Notes: generated from the sequence alone by a model not told the origin. Numbered from the stretch's first letter, positions 25,982-38,033 are shown. The stretch is DNA of 64,000 nucleotides from Luzula sylvatica (GCA_946800325.1 OX326959.1:51466784-51530783), one strand, 5' to 3'. A program made the numbers and translations.

Positions 25982-26587
25982 ATGGCTAGCTTTGACATCC
26001 GTGCCGTCGCGGCTGCCACGATCCTCCTCGTCCTCGTCATGTCACCGACTTTAAGCGCAGTCACCTGTGGGCAGGTGGCTTCCAGCATTTCCCAGTGCAT
26101 GCCTTACGCACGCAGCGGCAAGGGCTCGCCCTCTAAACAGTGCTGCACTGGCGTCTCGTCCCTCAATTCCATGGCCAAAACTAGTAATTTGTTATATAGC
26201 ACTAATCTAGAGTTTAAATTCAAGAGTATAATAGTTCTTTCTTTTTAATGTTTTCGCAGCTGCGGATCGTCAAACGGCATGCAATTGCCTTAAGAAGATT
26301 GCCAGTGGAATCAATCCTGGTGCTGCTGCCTCCATCCCTAGCAAGTGCGGCGTAAACGTGCCTTATGCCATCAGCACCTCTACTGACTGCTCAAAGTAAG
26401 AAATTTATCGATATATACAATAAAATAATAATAATAATAAGAATATTGATATGTAATTAAAACAAACTAAATTTATTTTTTTTTTGAAAGAAAAGCAAGC
26501 ACGATACGTGCTCGATCTTTTCAAAACAAACAAACAAACAAACTAACTAAATTTTTACTTTTCTTTTTGATTTGCAGGGTTCACTAA
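25982..26587 (+). CDS. Type 1 non-specific lipid transfer protein, three exons
   Basis: Secreted small helical protein that binds lipids in an internal cavity and usually acts in cuticle assembly or defence at the cell wall. Exons are 25982-26183, 26260-26395 and 26578-26587 (115 residues). Residues 1-26 form a signal peptide ending in TLSA; the mature chain starts VTCGQV. Eight cysteines at 29, 39, 54, 55, 75, 77, 97 and 111 give the C-C-CC-CxC-C-C pattern. Intron 2 (GTAAGA to TTTGCAG) lies just before the last three residues, the usual LTP position. Intron 1 (76 bp, GTAATT to TCGCAG) splits the Thr codon after SMAKT and is needed to join the conserved [12 protein letters not shown] mid-gene intron is unusual for this family. 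The loop between CxC and the seventh Cys is slightly short (19 residues). A TATA box precedes it and AATGAAATAA near 26,708 may be the poly(A) signal. Confidence 0.92.
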
Positions 26588-27388
26588 GGGGTTTCGCGAA
26601 TTATGCGACTTTTCGCTGTATGTATCTTAGTTTATGCATTATGTATCAATCTTGTGTTGTTGGTGTTGATGCTATTGTGTACCAAATGCTAGAGTTGGGA
26701 ACTATGTAATGAAATAAGTTAATAATGATATGTTTTGCTAAACTTTTTTTCTATCTCGTATGGGACATTTTGATTTTACATTAATAATTAATAAATTGTG
26801 ATTTGTTGAAAATATATATGAACGGGGAATAATAATAATGAACTGACATATCGAAGTTAGACTAAAATAGGTCACACTCAATTTTAAAAATAATTTAATA
26901 ACGATATATGATTTATAGGTATCTCTCTTCGAGAACATTTTTACATTAATATTTAACAAATTGTGATTTGTTGAAAAGATATACGAGCCAACTTAATCAA
27001 AAAAAAAAATGGGGATTTCCGGGAAAAAAGACTTGCACACTCTCCTCCCATGGAAAATAAACTAATCTCCATAAACCGCACTATAAAAGATCTCCACAAC
27101 TTTCAATAAGATTTATTTGCTGAAAGCAGTTTTTCTCCACATTTAAAACAAATTTAAACTAATTTTGTGCAGATGATCTGAGATTTGTCGATTTTATATG
27201 TACATCAAATTTCAGCTATAAATATTTGTCCCGATTACTTCTTCCAAGGGATTATGCAAAAATCGGAATGAGGGAAATACCCAATTATTTCCTCGGATTG
27301 GAGATTCTAAGTATAAGTAAAAAAATATCTTATATTTCTAAAATAAATATGATTTGATTATGCAGAGAGCTCGAAATTTAGTTATTTA
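26588..27388. other. LTP 3' region and intergenic spacer
   Basis: Holds the LTP 3' UTR (to about 26,740) and AT-rich spacer. No additional gene or clear repeat was recognised up to the Helitron terminus at 27389. Confidence 0.4.
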
Positions 27389-27420
27389 CTAGTTTTTTCC
27401 CCCGCGCGATTGCGCGGGAG
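27389..27420 (-). terminator. Helitron 3' terminal hairpin and CTAG end
   Basis: Perfect 8-bp G/C stem with a two-base loop, about 10 bases inside CTAG, with T next to the end, as expected for insertion between A and T. Seen directly. In rolling-circle transposition this hairpin is the proposed termination signal. Confidence 0.8.
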
Positions 27421-27765
27421 TCTTCGAGTTTGTTATGATGTAATTTTTCCTAATATGTTATTGTATTCTACGTTTTATTGTCTGATTGTTCACACATCTG
27501 TATTTTGGTGTATTTTTAACTCTCTATATATTTTTTGATATTGTAAAAAAATTCTATGTTTTTGTATATTTCAAAAAAAAAAAAAACCTCTACCAAACTT
27601 TTGTTTTTCTTATGGATGATATTCACTTCTCCTTTTGCCAAATACTCTTTAATCTTCATACGTAATGATTATTTTTTATTATTATTAATTTTAACCAAAT
27701 TCGTAAACAACAATAATAAAATATGCAATAATAAATAAACACATTGAAAACATATCGTAAAAGAA

Positions 27766-27935
27766 GAGTAATGATACTAACCATGAATTTTTCCATGAAT
27801 TTTTTCATGAATGGTGACGTGGCACCTCATGATTGGTTGCAATTTTTACCCAACTTTAATGCAACCAATCATGAGGTGCCACATCACCATTCATGGAAAA
27901 ATTCATGGAAAAATTCATGGTTTGTATCGTTACTC
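27766..27935. mobile_element. MITE family B, copy 1 (170 bp, 9-bp TSD)
   Basis: An almost fully palindromic element flanked by perfect 9-bp repeats GTAAAAGAA (27757-27765 and 27936-27944). The ends read GAGTAAtGATAC, and the arms contain ccatgaatttttccatgaat and gacgtggcacctcatgattg. Another element beginning GAGTAATGATA lies at 48520-48671. The 9-bp TSD suggests a Mutator-type MITE. Confidence 0.93.
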
Positions 27936-28684
27936 GTAAAAGAATATCTATTTAAACATCAATTTTTTTTTCGTTGTCCGTTTATTTTAGTAATAATTTC
28001 ATGATTTTATATTTTTATCTATTGTAAAATAATATATTGTAAAAGAATATCTATGTTGTGTTCTTTTTATCATTAATTTGTTTTAGTTTTTCAGGAAAAA
28101 AATATAAAAGTCAAATATATATAATGCATGAAATATTAAAATTGTATAAATATAATATATAATAATTTTTTAAATTATTATATGATCCAAAAATATGAAG
28201 ATTTTTTTAAATTAATAGAAAATAATTTTTTTAATTACTACATATATAAATTTAGGAGTTTTTATAATATCAAATAATTTAAGGAGTTTTTTGAAATTTT
28301 TCCGTATATAATTTATACAAAAAAAATATGAATGAACTTGATCCACGATGGACCAAAATTCATGTAATTTTTTAATGAGTGGGTTTATATAGATCATGTT
28401 AAAATAAAAAATCATATATTATAGATCTTTTTTATCAAGATCAAGTGGTCCACATTAAAAGGATGATGTGACCTTTTGTGAGGACTTTAATTTCTCTAAA
28501 AAAATAAAAAAGGGTAAATATCACATTAACTGAAACCGGTAAGAAGACCAAAAGGCTAAAAATAAATTATTAATGATATCATTAATTACTAATAATATTA
28601 ATTGTATATAGTTGATATCTATGATAATGATAAGAAATCAATCATAATTAAAGTGAGAAATTCAAATATAAAAAAGTGAAAAGG

Positions 28685-29146
28685 TAAAGGATGACGTGGA
28701 GCAAACATAGAAGAGCAATTTTCTTAACTTTATAAATATAAAAAAATGTAAATTAGAACTAAAAATGACCAACATATAAATAAAAATGACAAAAATATAA
28801 ATTCAAATGTTTAAAAGGACCGAAATTTAAATTAAAAAGGACCTAAATGTTAAAAAAAAAAATCCAAAATGTAAACTAAAACTAAAAATGACCAAAATAT
28901 AAATAAAAATGACCAAAATATAAATTCGAAAATGTGAAAAAGGACCGACATGTAAATAAAAGAGGATCAAGATGTAAATATGAAGGACCAAAATGTAAGT
29001 TTTTAAACTTAAAAGGGCCAAAATGTAAATAAAAAGGACCAAAATATAGTTTTTTCAACTAAAAATGATCAAAATGTAATTAAGAAAGGACCAAAATGTA
29101 AATTAAAATTTTTTCTAAAGGATGACGTGGATCAAACATAGAAGAG
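28685..29146. repeat. Helitron internal ~431-bp tandem duplication (copy A and start of copy B)
   Basis: Copy A starts with taaaggatgacgtgg at 28685 and copy B with the same motif at 29115. Copy B is interrupted at 29146 by the LTR retrotransposon and resumes at 39709. Joining the two sides restores agaagag-caattttcttaac exactly as in copy A. Both copies are packed with a degenerate roughly 20-bp minisatellite of type aaaaggaccaaaatgtaaat. Confidence 0.88.
29142..29146. repeat. Target site duplication AAGAG, left
   Basis: AAGAG directly precedes the 5' LTR and recurs directly after the 3' LTR at 39709-39713. Confidence 0.95.
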
Positions 29147-29534
29147 TGATGTGAGGCAAATAAGGCACAAAATTAATGCTTAATTTGGGGGTTTTAGCCC
29201 TTGTGAAGAACAATTCTATATACTTTATTAATCATATTTGAGATAACATGAATATTTCTTCACTAAATGTGTTTTACTGCTTAATCACAGGAATTAGAAG
29301 GAATTTCTGGGAATTTGGAGAGTGTAGTTGTCTCCAACACGTCAAGAGGAGTAAAAACGATATATTACATCGATATATTCGGTACATGAATGAGACGGGA
29401 GGCAAACAATTATCATGATGAAAACTTACACAAAAGTTTACACGAAAACCACTCAACCCTTAGCCCTTATCCTGCCCACCTACCTTTGGTGGGGAATTAC
29501 TTCCTTACCCCCAATCCTCTCCACCAACTCGTGG

Positions 29535-29566
29535 CCAATAAGAAGACTCCATGAGTGCTATAAATA
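29535..29566 (+). promoter_or_regulatory. LTR core promoter (CCAAT and TATA)
   Basis: CCAAT at 29535-29539 and TATAAATA at 29559-29566 inside U3, followed by a C/T-rich initiator-like stretch. The same sequence occurs in the 3' LTR at 38422-38453. The transcription start would be about 29,590, making a leader over 1.3 kb long. Confidence 0.6.
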
Positions 29567-30303
29567 TGACCACAAGAGCCACGAGTTTGGGACGTTCTTA
29601 TCATCTTTTTTTTCTGCCCCATCTCTCTCTCTCGTTCTCTCTCTAAAGCACTCCAAGATCCTTCAAGAACTTCAAGAACCCTACAAGAACCAAGTGATTT
29701 TCCAAGGAGATTAACCGTGACCAAGGAATTCCTTCCTTTTTCGGCGAATCATCCTCTCTCAAGAATTAACCGTGACCAAGGATCTCCTTCCTTTTCGGTG
29801 ATTCAAGAGTTAACCGTGACTCGGGATATTTCTCTCTTTGGCGTTGTGAAGTTGTGCTCAAACCGAGACTCGGAAGAACCCTCTTTTGGAGCTTGAAGAA
29901 GGCATTAACCATGACTAGGAGCTTCTCCTTTTGGTGATCTTTCTTGAGGAATCCACGACTCGAGTGTCTCTTCTTTTCGGTACCAACCAAACGAACGACC
30001 ACGACTCGGAGAATTGACCATTCGGTGCGAAGGCATAGAAGACAAAGGAAGACATATCGAGCTACTTGCTTCATCTTTAGGTGTACTCTTTCTAATTCTT
30101 GTAGTTCTTGTTGTTTGTGGATTTAGTTGTGTTAAAGAGAATTCCTCGTTTGAATTGAATCTTTGTTCTAAACTTGTTCTTTTACTTGATCTTTTGCTCT
30201 CAATTTCTGCCTTAAACTTAGTTCAAATTTCCATTAATTCAATCCCAAAACAAACCATCAAACTGCTCCCAATTCAAATCTCAAACTTAATTCCAGAACT
30301 ACT

Positions 30304-30646
30304 TCCGTTATAACGGACACAATTTGCGTTACAACGGACTGGACGGTTGGTCCTTTAATATTCAGTTGGTTATACTTCCGTTGTAACGCACATACATGTC
30401 CGTTGTAACGGACTAGTGAGGATTTTCACGCAAGAGGCTCAATACAAGTGCGTTATAACGGACATAAGGGTCCGTTGTAACGGATTAACCAATCCGTTGC
30501 AACGCAACAACTGTTCGTTATAACGGACAAGCATAGTGCGTTATAACGGAGTTTCATCCGTTGTAACGGACGTTCATCTCACACTTAGCGCAGAAATTTC
30601 ACTCAAGTCCGTTGTAACGGAACCCACTTCCGTTGTAACGGACTAT
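30304..30646. repeat. Array of 12 palindromic TCCGTTGTAACGGA motifs (5' LTR)
   Basis: Twelve imperfect copies of the 14-bp dyad TCCGTT-R-TAACGGA start near 30304, 30327, 30376, 30400, 30449, 30471, 30492, 30513, 30537, 30556, 30608 and 30629. Neighbouring copies within clusters are 19-24 bp apart, close to two helical turns. Each half-site contains the MYB core AACGG/CCGTT. The array lies in the transcribed leader (R/U5). Confidence 0.9.
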
Positions 30647-30823
30647 CTTCTGTGAATTTTCTTCGTTATTTCTCATCCATTTTGATCCAAATTTTGACGC
30701 AATTGCTCCCCGTGGAACGAATCTATACATTTGCCACTGTACAAACTTAGATTACAAATTTTGTTGATTGTTCGGGGTTTTTACCACAACGATATTTTAC
30801 ACGACAAAAACCCGCTCATCAAA

Positions 30824-30841
30824 TGGCGCCGCTGCCGGGGA
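30824..30841 (+). other. Primer binding site (tRNA-Asp type)
   Basis: TGGCGCCGCTGCCGGGGA starts two bases after the LTR. It resembles the TGGCGCCGTTGCCGGGGA site, complementary to the 3' end of tRNA-Asp, used by Athila-type elements, with one difference. Confidence 0.85.
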
Positions 30842-30951
30842 GCGGTGTTTAAGTCAATATTTTAGATCAAAATTTGAGATTTAAATTCATAAATTCGTTT
30901 ACTCACTTCTTTGTTTCTTTTGTGACAATCTAGGTGAAAGAAGAAAGCTTT

Positions 30952-33900
30952 ATGCACAACACAAGATCACGAAAAGGCGAATTACTTCCATTTGTCAAGG
31001 AAATCGAAAGAATGAACAAGAGCTCTAAGAAGAGCAAGGAACCGACACAAGAAGATCAAGACGAACCTCAACTTCAAACTCAAACTTTTTCTTCTCTCTC
31101 CACTCATTTAAATTCAAACATGGATGACGAAACTAGGATTCCAAGACCGAAAACATTAAAAGAATTAGTGGCCCCAAATATCATAGAAGATAATTACAAT
31201 TTTATTAGGCCGAATATACCGAACTTTAAAGCCGATCCGAGCATCATTGGTTCTTTACCCATCTTTCATGGCAAAGCAACCGAAAACCCACACAAGCATT
31301 TGAAAGATTTTAAAATTCAACTAAACATCTACGCAAATTATGAAGCATTTAACGATATTCTACTTCTTATTTTCCCTTATTCGCTAGGTGAAGGGCCGAA
31401 AGATTGGTTCTACAACCTACGAGGACCCCTCGATTTCAATGAAGTGGCTAGGCGTTTCAAGGAGAAGTACTACTCGCATTCGAGATTGGCGGCAATTAGG
31501 CGAGAACTTCTAGCAATCACGCAAAAGCCAAACGAAGCTCTCCACGAGTATTACGATCGATTCAATCGTTTGATGGAGGAATGTCCAAGCCACAATGTCG
31601 CAATCCATTACCTATACGAGCAATTTATACAAGGGCTAGGATACTCCGAGAGTCAATTCCTCAACGCATCCGCGGGAGGAAGTATCGCGAACAAAGACCT
31701 CGAAGAGATTAAGAAGCTACTCGAAGTGATGGCAACCAATTCTCAATCAAGGCGGAATGTCGAATACCGAGTTAATGCGTGTAGCGACCTCAATGTCGAC
31801 ATGCTTAACGACAAACTCGAGATCATCATGAAAGCTTTGGGGAAGGAGGAAACAAAGAAATGTGGGGTTTGCCTCGCAAATACCCACCACACCGATGAAT
31901 GCCCGAGTGTGATCGAAGATGCAAATGCCGTTTACAAGAAATTCGACGCTTCGAACTCGTTTAATCCGAATCTCCGCAACCATCCTAACTTTAGTTGGTC
32001 GAATCCCAACAATGCTCAACCAGATCCTTACCGACAAGCGGTCGCAAAACCAGCCACGTACCAACACCCAAATGCGACTCAAGCGATTCATAAACCAACA
32101 CACACACAAGAACCAAATCAAGACATGAAGACGATAATGGAGATGTTGCAAGGTATCAATAAAAACATGGAAACGATGAAGCAAGAATTTAAGCAAGATT
32201 TGAAGCAAGAGATCTCAAGTGTAAGGCAAGAGGTTTCGAACATGAATCGCCATGTGGGCAACTTGGAGACTCAAATCAATCAAATTGCCACTCGAGTAAA
32301 CGTAATCGAATCCCAAGGTACATCTCGATTACAATCTCAATCTTTAGCACCCCTTGAGCAAAGGCATGTGAACGCAATATCGCTCCGAAGCGGCAAGGAG
32401 ATTGGTGAGAGCTCGAGACAAGCTAAGGAGGTGCAAGAAGAAAAAGAAATGGAGGTACCGGTACCGAAGGAGAAGCCTTCACAAGCTAAGGAAGTGCCAT
32501 TCGAATCAAAGGAACCCGAATCGACTCAAGTCAAGCCACCTTTCCCGAGTCGTCTCCCAAAGCCAATCGAATCGAATAACGACGTGCTTGCCATCTTAAA
32601 GAAAGTGGAGGTAAACATTCCTCTACTCGAAGCAATCAAAGAAGTGCCTCGTTTGGCAAAATACCTCAAGGCATTGTGCACGAATAAAAGAAAGACAAAG
32701 GGAGATGAGTTGATTAGTGTGGGGGAGAGTGTTTCGGCAATTTTGAGACTTCCCCAAAAGCACAAAGATCCGGGGATGTTCGCTATCCCTTGCAAGATTG
32801 GGCAACACGAATTACCCAAATGCATGCTCGATTTGGGCGCATCCATCAATGTAATGCCCTTCTCGGTTTTCAAAACACTAGATCTCGGCCCTCTCGACGA
32901 TACACAAGTAGTAATTCAATTGGCCGATAGATCTACGACAAAGCCGGTAGGAGTAGTCGAAGATGTGATCGTAACGGTGAATGGACTTTATTTCCCCGCG
33001 GACTTCTACGTGTTGGACATGAATGAGGGGAGTAACGATTCAACCCCGATTCTCCTTGGACGGCCATTTTTGAAGACGGCGCGCACGAAGATCGATGTAC
33101 ACGCGGGAGAGCTCACAATGGAGTTCGATGATGAGGTAATCAAATTCAATATTTTTGACAAACTAAAGGAACCCATTGTAGGTACACTCAACTTAAGTGC
33201 TATGGACGTGGTCGACGATTGTGTACAAGAAGTCATGGATAGCTCTCTCGAAAACTTTCAATGGAGCTCAAACCCTTTGTTCGAAAAATTTGAAGGATGT
33301 GACAATCCTACATTCGAAATCGAGTCGGAGTTGGAAGAAGAACGAAGCATAGATCAAGCATTTTTTTTAAGAGACCTCGAAATCCCGATGCAAAGAGCTC
33401 CACCTTCAATCGAACAAGCTCCAAGGTTAGAATTGAAAAAATTACCTATTGGACTAAAGTATGCTTTTCTCGATGAAGCGGAGACCTTGCCGGTGATAAT
33501 TGCCTCGAGTCTAGCAAAGGAACAAGAAGAGAAACTCGTTGAAGTGCTAAAACGGAACAAGAAGGCATTCGGGTGGACACTCGCGGACATTCCGGGCATT
33601 AGTCCCTCCATGTGCACACACCGCATTATCCTCGAGGACGATGCTAAGCCCTCGCGAGAACCACAAAGGCGGCTCAATCCGCCAATGATGGAAGTTGTAA
33701 AGAAAGAGGTGATCAAGCTACTCGACGCCGGAATAATCTACCCCATCGCCGATTCGAAATGGGTCTCGCCCATACACGTGGTGCCGAAGAAGACGGGGAT
33801 AACGATAGTTGAGAACGATGAAGGCGATCAAGTACCGACTCGAGTTCAAAACGGGTGGCGAGTTTGCATCGATTATCGAAAGCTCAATAAGGCGACAAAG

Positions 33901-36327
33901 AAGGATCACTTTCCGCTTCCATTCATCGATCAAATGTTAGAAAGACTCGCGGGAAATCCATTCTATTGTTTCCTCGATGGATTTTCGGGCTATTTCCAAA
34001 TACCGGTCGCACCCGAAGATCAAGAGAAGACCACATTCACGTGCCCGTTTGGTACCTTCGCGTACCGACGCATGCCATTCGGGCTATGCAATGCTCCCGG
34101 CACATTCCAAAGGTGTATGCTTTCTATTTTCTCCGATTATATTTCAAAATTTATAGAAGTCTTTATGGATGACTTTTCGGTATTTGGTGACTCATTCGAC
34201 TCATGTCTAGATCACTTGTCCCAAATACTCGAGAAGTGCATTGAATCTAACCTTGTCTTAAATTTTGAGAAATGCCACTTCATGGTGAGCAATGGAATTG
34301 TATTAGGTCATTTGATCTCGGAGAAAGGAATGGAAGTCGACAAGGCGAAAATCGACGTAATCAAGACACTTCCGTATCCAAAGACGGTAAAAGACGTGCG
34401 ATCTTTTCTCGGCCATGCCGGGTTCTATCGTCGATTCATCAAGGATTTCTCCAATCTTGCTCAACCAATGTGCCAACTATTGAAAAAAAACGAGAAATTC
34501 GAGTTCGGGGAAAAGTGCAAGAGATCCTTCGACGATTTGAAAGAGAAGCTTTGCTCCGCTCCGATCATCAAGTCGCCAAATTGGGAGCTATCATTCGAAA
34601 TAATGTGCGATGCAAGCGATTCAAGTGTGGGTGCGGTTCTCGGCCAAAGAGTAGATAAAGATCCTCACGTCATTGCATACGCCTCGAAGACACTCGACAA
34701 TGCGCAACGAAATTACACCACAACCGAAAAGGAGCTTCTAGCAATCGTGTTCGCCTTGGAAAAGTTTCGATCGTACCTCTTGGGTACAAAGGTAATAGTA
34801 TTCTCGGATCACGGGGCTTTAAAACATTTAATGAAAAAGAAGGAGTGTAAGCCGAGATTACTTCGGTGGATCTTATTGCTCCAAGAGTTCGATCTCGAGA
34901 TAAAGGACAAAAAGGGGTGCGAAAATCTTGTGGCGGATCATCTAAGCCGGCTCCCGTTGGAGGAAGAAGATAGTGTACCGATTCGAGACGAGTTTCCCGA
35001 AGAGCACATCCTCGCAACCCGAATCGACACACCTTGGTACGCCGATTTGGTGAACTACATCGTTACGAAGAAATTTCCTCCGAATCTCTCACAAACTCGA
35101 AGAAATAAGATGAAAAGTGACGCCCGATATTACGTATGGGAAGACCCGATCCTTTTTCGAGTTTGCTCCGATCAAGTCATCCGAAAATGCGTTCACCAAC
35201 ATGAGGTACACTCTATCTTATCCTTTTGTCATAATTTACAATGCGGAGGGCATTTTGGCATAACTCGTACCGCTCACAAGGTATTAGAATGTGGATTTTA
35301 TTGGCCAACTCTTCACAAAGACGCCTCAAGCTTTGTGAAAAGTTGTGAAAAATGCCAAAGGACGGGAAATTTGAGCCAAAGAAGTCAAATGCCCCTCAAT
35401 AAAATTGTACCATGCGAACCATTCGATGCATGGGGCATTGATTTCATGGGGCCTTTTCCCTCGTCCTTTGGATACACTTACATTTTGCTTGCCGTAGATT
35501 ATGTGACAAAATGGATAGAAGCGATGCCAACAAGGAGCGCGGATTCGAAAACGGTGGGCGAATTTCTCAAGAAGAATATCTTCCAAAGGTTCGGGGTGCC
35601 AAGGGTCTTGATAAGCGATCGAGGGACGCATTTTTGCAACAAGAGCCTTCAAGCCTTGCTCGAGAAGTACCATGTGAATCACCGAACTTCCACCGCATAC
35701 CACCCACAAACAAATGGACAAGCCGAAGTTTCGAACCGAGAAATCAAGTCTATCCTCGAGAAAGTGGTAAATCCATCGCGAAAGGATTGGAGTGCTCGAC
35801 TAGGCGACGCACTTTGGGCGTATCGAACCGCCTTCAAAACTCCAATCGGTATGACCCCTTTCAAATTGGTATATGGGAAAGCATGCCATTTACCGGTAGA
35901 AATCGAACACAAAGCCTTTTGGGCCATTAAACAACTCTCCCTCGATTACCCAAAAGACGCGTTGGCTCGAAAATTCCAATTGCTCGAGCTAGAGGAGCTT
36001 CGACAAAATGCATACGACAATTCCAATTTATGCAAGGCAAAGGCAAAGGCTTTTCATGATAGATTGATAAAAAAGAAGGAGTTTTGTGTTGGAGAAAGAG
36101 TGCTACTTTTCAATTCCCGTCTCAAGCTTTTTCTCGGGAAATTGAAATCTCGATGGATTGGCCCGTTCACCGTGACAAGTGTTAACCCATATGGAGTAAT
36201 CGAAATACGAAGCGATGAAACGAGTAAAGTCTTCAAGGTGAATGGCCATCGACTCAAACACTTCTTCACCGATTTCGACAAAAGTTGGATGGACGAGCAA
36301 CGATTCGAACGTGTTAATCAACAATGA
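30952..36327 (+). CDS. Athila-like gag-pol polyprotein (1791 aa)
   Basis: Single uninterrupted frame; the first ATG is at 30952 (the frame is open from 30934). Domains in order: retrotransposon gag (about residues 100-260), a CCHC knuckle C304-x2-C-x4-H-x4-C, coiled-coil-rich linker (about 395-470), retropepsin with LDLGAS (Asp627), reverse transcriptase with FMDD (Asp1073, Asp1074), RNase H starting CDAS (Asp1220), and integrase with an HHCC-type zinc region and the catalytic triad Asp1497, Asp1556 and Glu1592 (35-residue spacing between the last two). No chromodomain follows the integrase. Together these package the RNA, copy it to DNA in cytoplasmic particles and insert it into the genome. 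Gag and pol share one frame, so no frameshift is used. All catalytic residues I looked for are present, and with the nearly identical LTRs this suggests a functional or very recently functional element. Confidence 0.95.
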   Translation: MHNTRSRKGELLPFVKEIERMNKSSKKSKEPTQEDQDEPQLQTQTFSSLSTHLNSNMDDETRIPRPKTLKELVAPNIIEDNYNFIRPNIPNFKADPSIIGSLPIFHGKATENPHKHLKDFKIQLNIYANYEAFNDILLLIFPYSLGEGPKDWFYNLRGPLDFNEVARRFKEKYYSHSRLAAIRRELLAITQKPNEALHEYYDRFNRLMEECPSHNVAIHYLYEQFIQGLGYSESQFLNASAGGSIANKDLEEIKKLLEVMATNSQSRRNVEYRVNACSDLNVDMLNDKLEIIMKALGKEETKKCGVCLANTHHTDECPSVIEDANAVYKKFDASNSFNPNLRNHPNFSWSNPNNAQPDPYRQAVAKPATYQHPNATQAIHKPTHTQEPNQDMKTIMEMLQGINKNMETMKQEFKQDLKQEISSVRQEVSNMNRHVGNLETQINQIATRVNVIESQGTSRLQSQSLAPLEQRHVNAISLRSGKEIGESSRQAKEVQEEKEMEVPVPKEKPSQAKEVPFESKEPESTQVKPPFPSRLPKPIESNNDVLAILKKVEVNIPLLEAIKEVPRLAKYLKALCTNKRKTKGDELISVGESVSAILRLPQKHKDPGMFAIPCKIGQHELPKCMLDLGASINVMPFSVFKTLDLGPLDDTQVVIQLADRSTTKPVGVVEDVIVTVNGLYFPADFYVLDMNEGSNDSTPILLGRPFLKTARTKIDVHAGELTMEFDDEVIKFNIFDKLKEPIVGTLNLSAMDVVDDCVQEVMDSSLENFQWSSNPLFEKFEGCDNPTFEIESELEEERSIDQAFFLRDLEIPMQRAPPSIEQAPRLELKKLPIGLKYAFLDEAETLPVIIASSLAKEQEEKLVEVLKRNKKAFGWTLADIPGISPSMCTHRIILEDDAKPSREPQRRLNPPMMEVVKKEVIKLLDAGIIYPIADSKWVSPIHVVPKKTGITIVENDEGDQVPTRVQNGWRVCIDYRKLNKATKKDHFPLPFIDQMLERLAGNPFYCFLDGFSGYFQIPVAPEDQEKTTFTCPFGTFAYRRMPFGLCNAPGTFQRCMLSIFSDYISKFIEVFMDDFSVFGDSFDSCLDHLSQILEKCIESNLVLNFEKCHFMVSNGIVLGHLISEKGMEVDKAKIDVIKTLPYPKTVKDVRSFLGHAGFYRRFIKDFSNLAQPMCQLLKKNEKFEFGEKCKRSFDDLKEKLCSAPIIKSPNWELSFEIMCDASDSSVGAVLGQRVDKDPHVIAYASKTLDNAQRNYTTTEKELLAIVFALEKFRSYLLGTKVIVFSDHGALKHLMKKKECKPRLLRWILLLQEFDLEIKDKKGCENLVADHLSRLPLEEEDSVPIRDEFPEEHILATRIDTPWYADLVNYIVTKKFPPNLSQTRRNKMKSDARYYVWEDPILFRVCSDQVIRKCVHQHEVHSILSFCHNLQCGGHFGITRTAHKVLECGFYWPTLHKDASSFVKSCEKCQRTGNLSQRSQMPLNKIVPCEPFDAWGIDFMGPFPSSFGYTYILLAVDYVTKWIEAMPTRSADSKTVGEFLKKNIFQRFGVPRVLISDRGTHFCNKSLQALLEKYHVNHRTSTAYHPQTNGQAEVSNREIKSILEKVVNPSRKDWSARLGDALWAYRTAFKTPIGMTPFKLVYGKACHLPVEIEHKAFWAIKQLSLDYPKDALARKFQLLELEELRQNAYDNSNLCKAKAKAFHDRLIKKKEFCVGERVLLFNSRLKLFLGKLKSRWIGPFTVTSVNPYGVIEIRSDETSKVFKVNGHRLKHFFTDFDKSWMDEQRFERVNQQ

Positions 36328-36467
36328 TGAGCTCGACCAAGTCGAGCTCAAGACGTTAAACAAGAGCGCTAGCGAGGGAGGCACGCCCACGCATCAAAGG
36401 TTGTATCTCTCTATTATCCCTCTTTTAGGAATTTTCGATTTGTTATACTTGAGGACAAGTAATCTCT

Positions 36468-36480
36468 AAGTGTGGGGGGG
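36468..36480 (+). other. Internal polypurine-like tract after pol
   Basis: aagtgtggggggg closely matches the authentic PPT (gtgtggggg at 38021) and follows acttgaggacaag. A second purine tract downstream of pol is a known feature of some Athila/Tat-type elements. Its use as an extra plus-strand primer is inference. Confidence 0.55.
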
Positions 36481-36566
36481 TAACATACAATCTTTGACCT
36501 GTATGAGCCCAATTAAAAATTAAAAAAAATCAGGGAAAATTGAAAATTTTTGATCTGGCCAGCAAC

Positions 36567-36888
36567 TCCGTTGTAACGGACCTCAATGTCCGTTGTAACG
36601 GACTGTACAGAAATTTAAAAATTAGACTGGCGCCAAGAGTTCCGTTGTAACGGAATGGTATTGCGTTGTAACGGAGAGCCCTCTAAATTCAATTCTCATT
36701 CTACGGCTAGTACTCCGTTACGACGGAATAAACTTGCGTTACAACGGACTAAAAATAGCGTTGCAACGGACATACTCAGAATTTTCAAACTAAGCTACGA
36801 ATAGTTCTCCGTTATAACGCAGTTAGTACGTTGTAACGGACCTCAATGTCCGTTGTAACGGACATTATACTGCGTTGTAACGGAATTG
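36567..36888. repeat. Array of 11 palindromic TCCGTTGTAACGGA motifs (internal)
   Basis: Copies start near 36567, 36588, 36641, 36661, 36714, 36734, 36757, 36808, 36828, 36848 and 36871. Within clusters the spacing is 20-23 bp, and clusters begin about 74, 73 and 94 bp apart. The array lies in the noncoding region between gag-pol and the 3' LTR. Confidence 0.9.
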
Positions 36889-37367
36889 TTTCTGGCAAGT
36901 TTTTTTTTCTTTTAATTAAAATTTTCGAATATTTAACATTATTTTTGAACCCTGAGCATCAATGATAAATAAGTCAAGCAATAAATGCATAAAAAGATTT
37001 TTCTCCACTTCATTGAACTAAAATTGTTGGTTTTTAAACGAATTTTCATTTAACTCTGAATTTCGCTCTCAAAATTGAAAGTTTGCAAAATATTTTAGAG
37101 GATTTGGTTATGATTTTGAAGAGATCTATTCGGGGATTCCAGCCCTATTGTTTCAAATTTCACGAGTTTGAAACACTTGATCGATGTGCGGTTCATGCGA
37201 TACGTTTTAACTCGATTTTCGAACCCGTAATTGATAATTGACTTATGAGTAAGGTTCTTAGCGTGGCCGTTAAAGTACGTTTTGCTAGATTTAAAACATG
37301 ACCAATTGCACTATGAAATGACCGTTTGTGGGGACCCGTTAGTAGATCAAATATACCCGTTTGTTCC

Positions 37368-37398
<31 letters not shown>

Positions 37399-38020
37399 AA
37401 GGTCAAAAGACAACACCGAGAGTAACCTCATTGCATTTCGGTGTAGTGGGGCTTTCGGTTAAAAACTTCATATAAAAAAAAGAGTGAGAAAAGATGAAGG
37501 TCAAAATACAACACCGAGAGTAACCTCATTGCATTTCGGTGTAGTGGGGCTTTCGGTTAAAGACTTCCAAAGAGAGAAAGGAAAACGAATGAGCGGGAAA
37601 ATTGATCGAAAACGGGTATGAACCTTGTACCATTGTACCAAACGTGTTTTAAAATGAATAACTTGCATTTAAGATCATCTAGCAAAACGGGAAATTTTGG
37701 CCCGATAATAGCCTTCGAATTGAGTCCTTTTGAGATTGTGGAGTAAAGCAATTCGAAGTAAAAACGTTTAAGTCGCTCTTACCGTTTGAGTTCGAGTGTC
37801 ATGAAAAACTCTTATGAAATTTCGAGTTAATTTCGAGATCTAATAATGAAAAGACCAATATCATTCTAAATAACTAGTGAACTTGATGAAATGAGAGTGA
37901 ACCATTTGATTCATGAAATTAGTTTTTGAACCAACAATATAACTTCAACAAAATCTTATGCAATTCTCTCTTATGTTTGACTTTTATACTCTAATTGATC
38001 GAGGACGATCAAGGATTTAA
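36889..38020 (+). other. Noncoding 3' internal region of the retrotransposon
   Basis: About 1.1 kb without a credible gene; no envelope-like or additional frame is present. It contains a poly-A run (37370-37396) and a direct repeat of about 72 bp (about 37397-37468 and 37494-37566, including acaacaccgagagtaacctc). Confidence 0.7.
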
Positions 38021-38033
38021 GTGTGGGGGTATT
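38021..38033 (+). other. Polypurine tract (PPT)
   Basis: gtgtgggggtatt lies directly before the 3' LTR start TGATG at 38034, the position from which plus-strand synthesis is primed. Confidence 0.75.

Larger units (their letters stand above)
29147..30821 (+). repeat. 5' LTR
   Basis: Begins TGATGTGAGG and ends CTCATCA, with short inverted ends TGAT/ATCA. The U3 promoter has a CCAAT box at 29535 and TATAAATA at 29559. The putative transcript leader contains three or four imperfect copies of ttaaccgtgac-aaggat (29,710-29,925) and then the palindromic array at 30304-30646. Short frames inside the LTR are duplicated in the other LTR and are not treated as genes. Confidence 0.95.

Noticed and set aside
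29274..30313. LTR open frames of 60-102 residues, repeated at 38161-39200
   Set aside because: Duplicated only because they lie in the LTRs; no domain or plausible role. The region is the promoter and leader of the retrotransposon.
31747..35927. Antisense and shifted frames of 60-150 residues inside gag-pol
   Set aside because: Shadow frames of the 1791-codon polyprotein.
36889..38020. Envelope-like gene of the retrotransposon
   Set aside because: No frame of adequate length or membrane segments is present in the 3' internal region.
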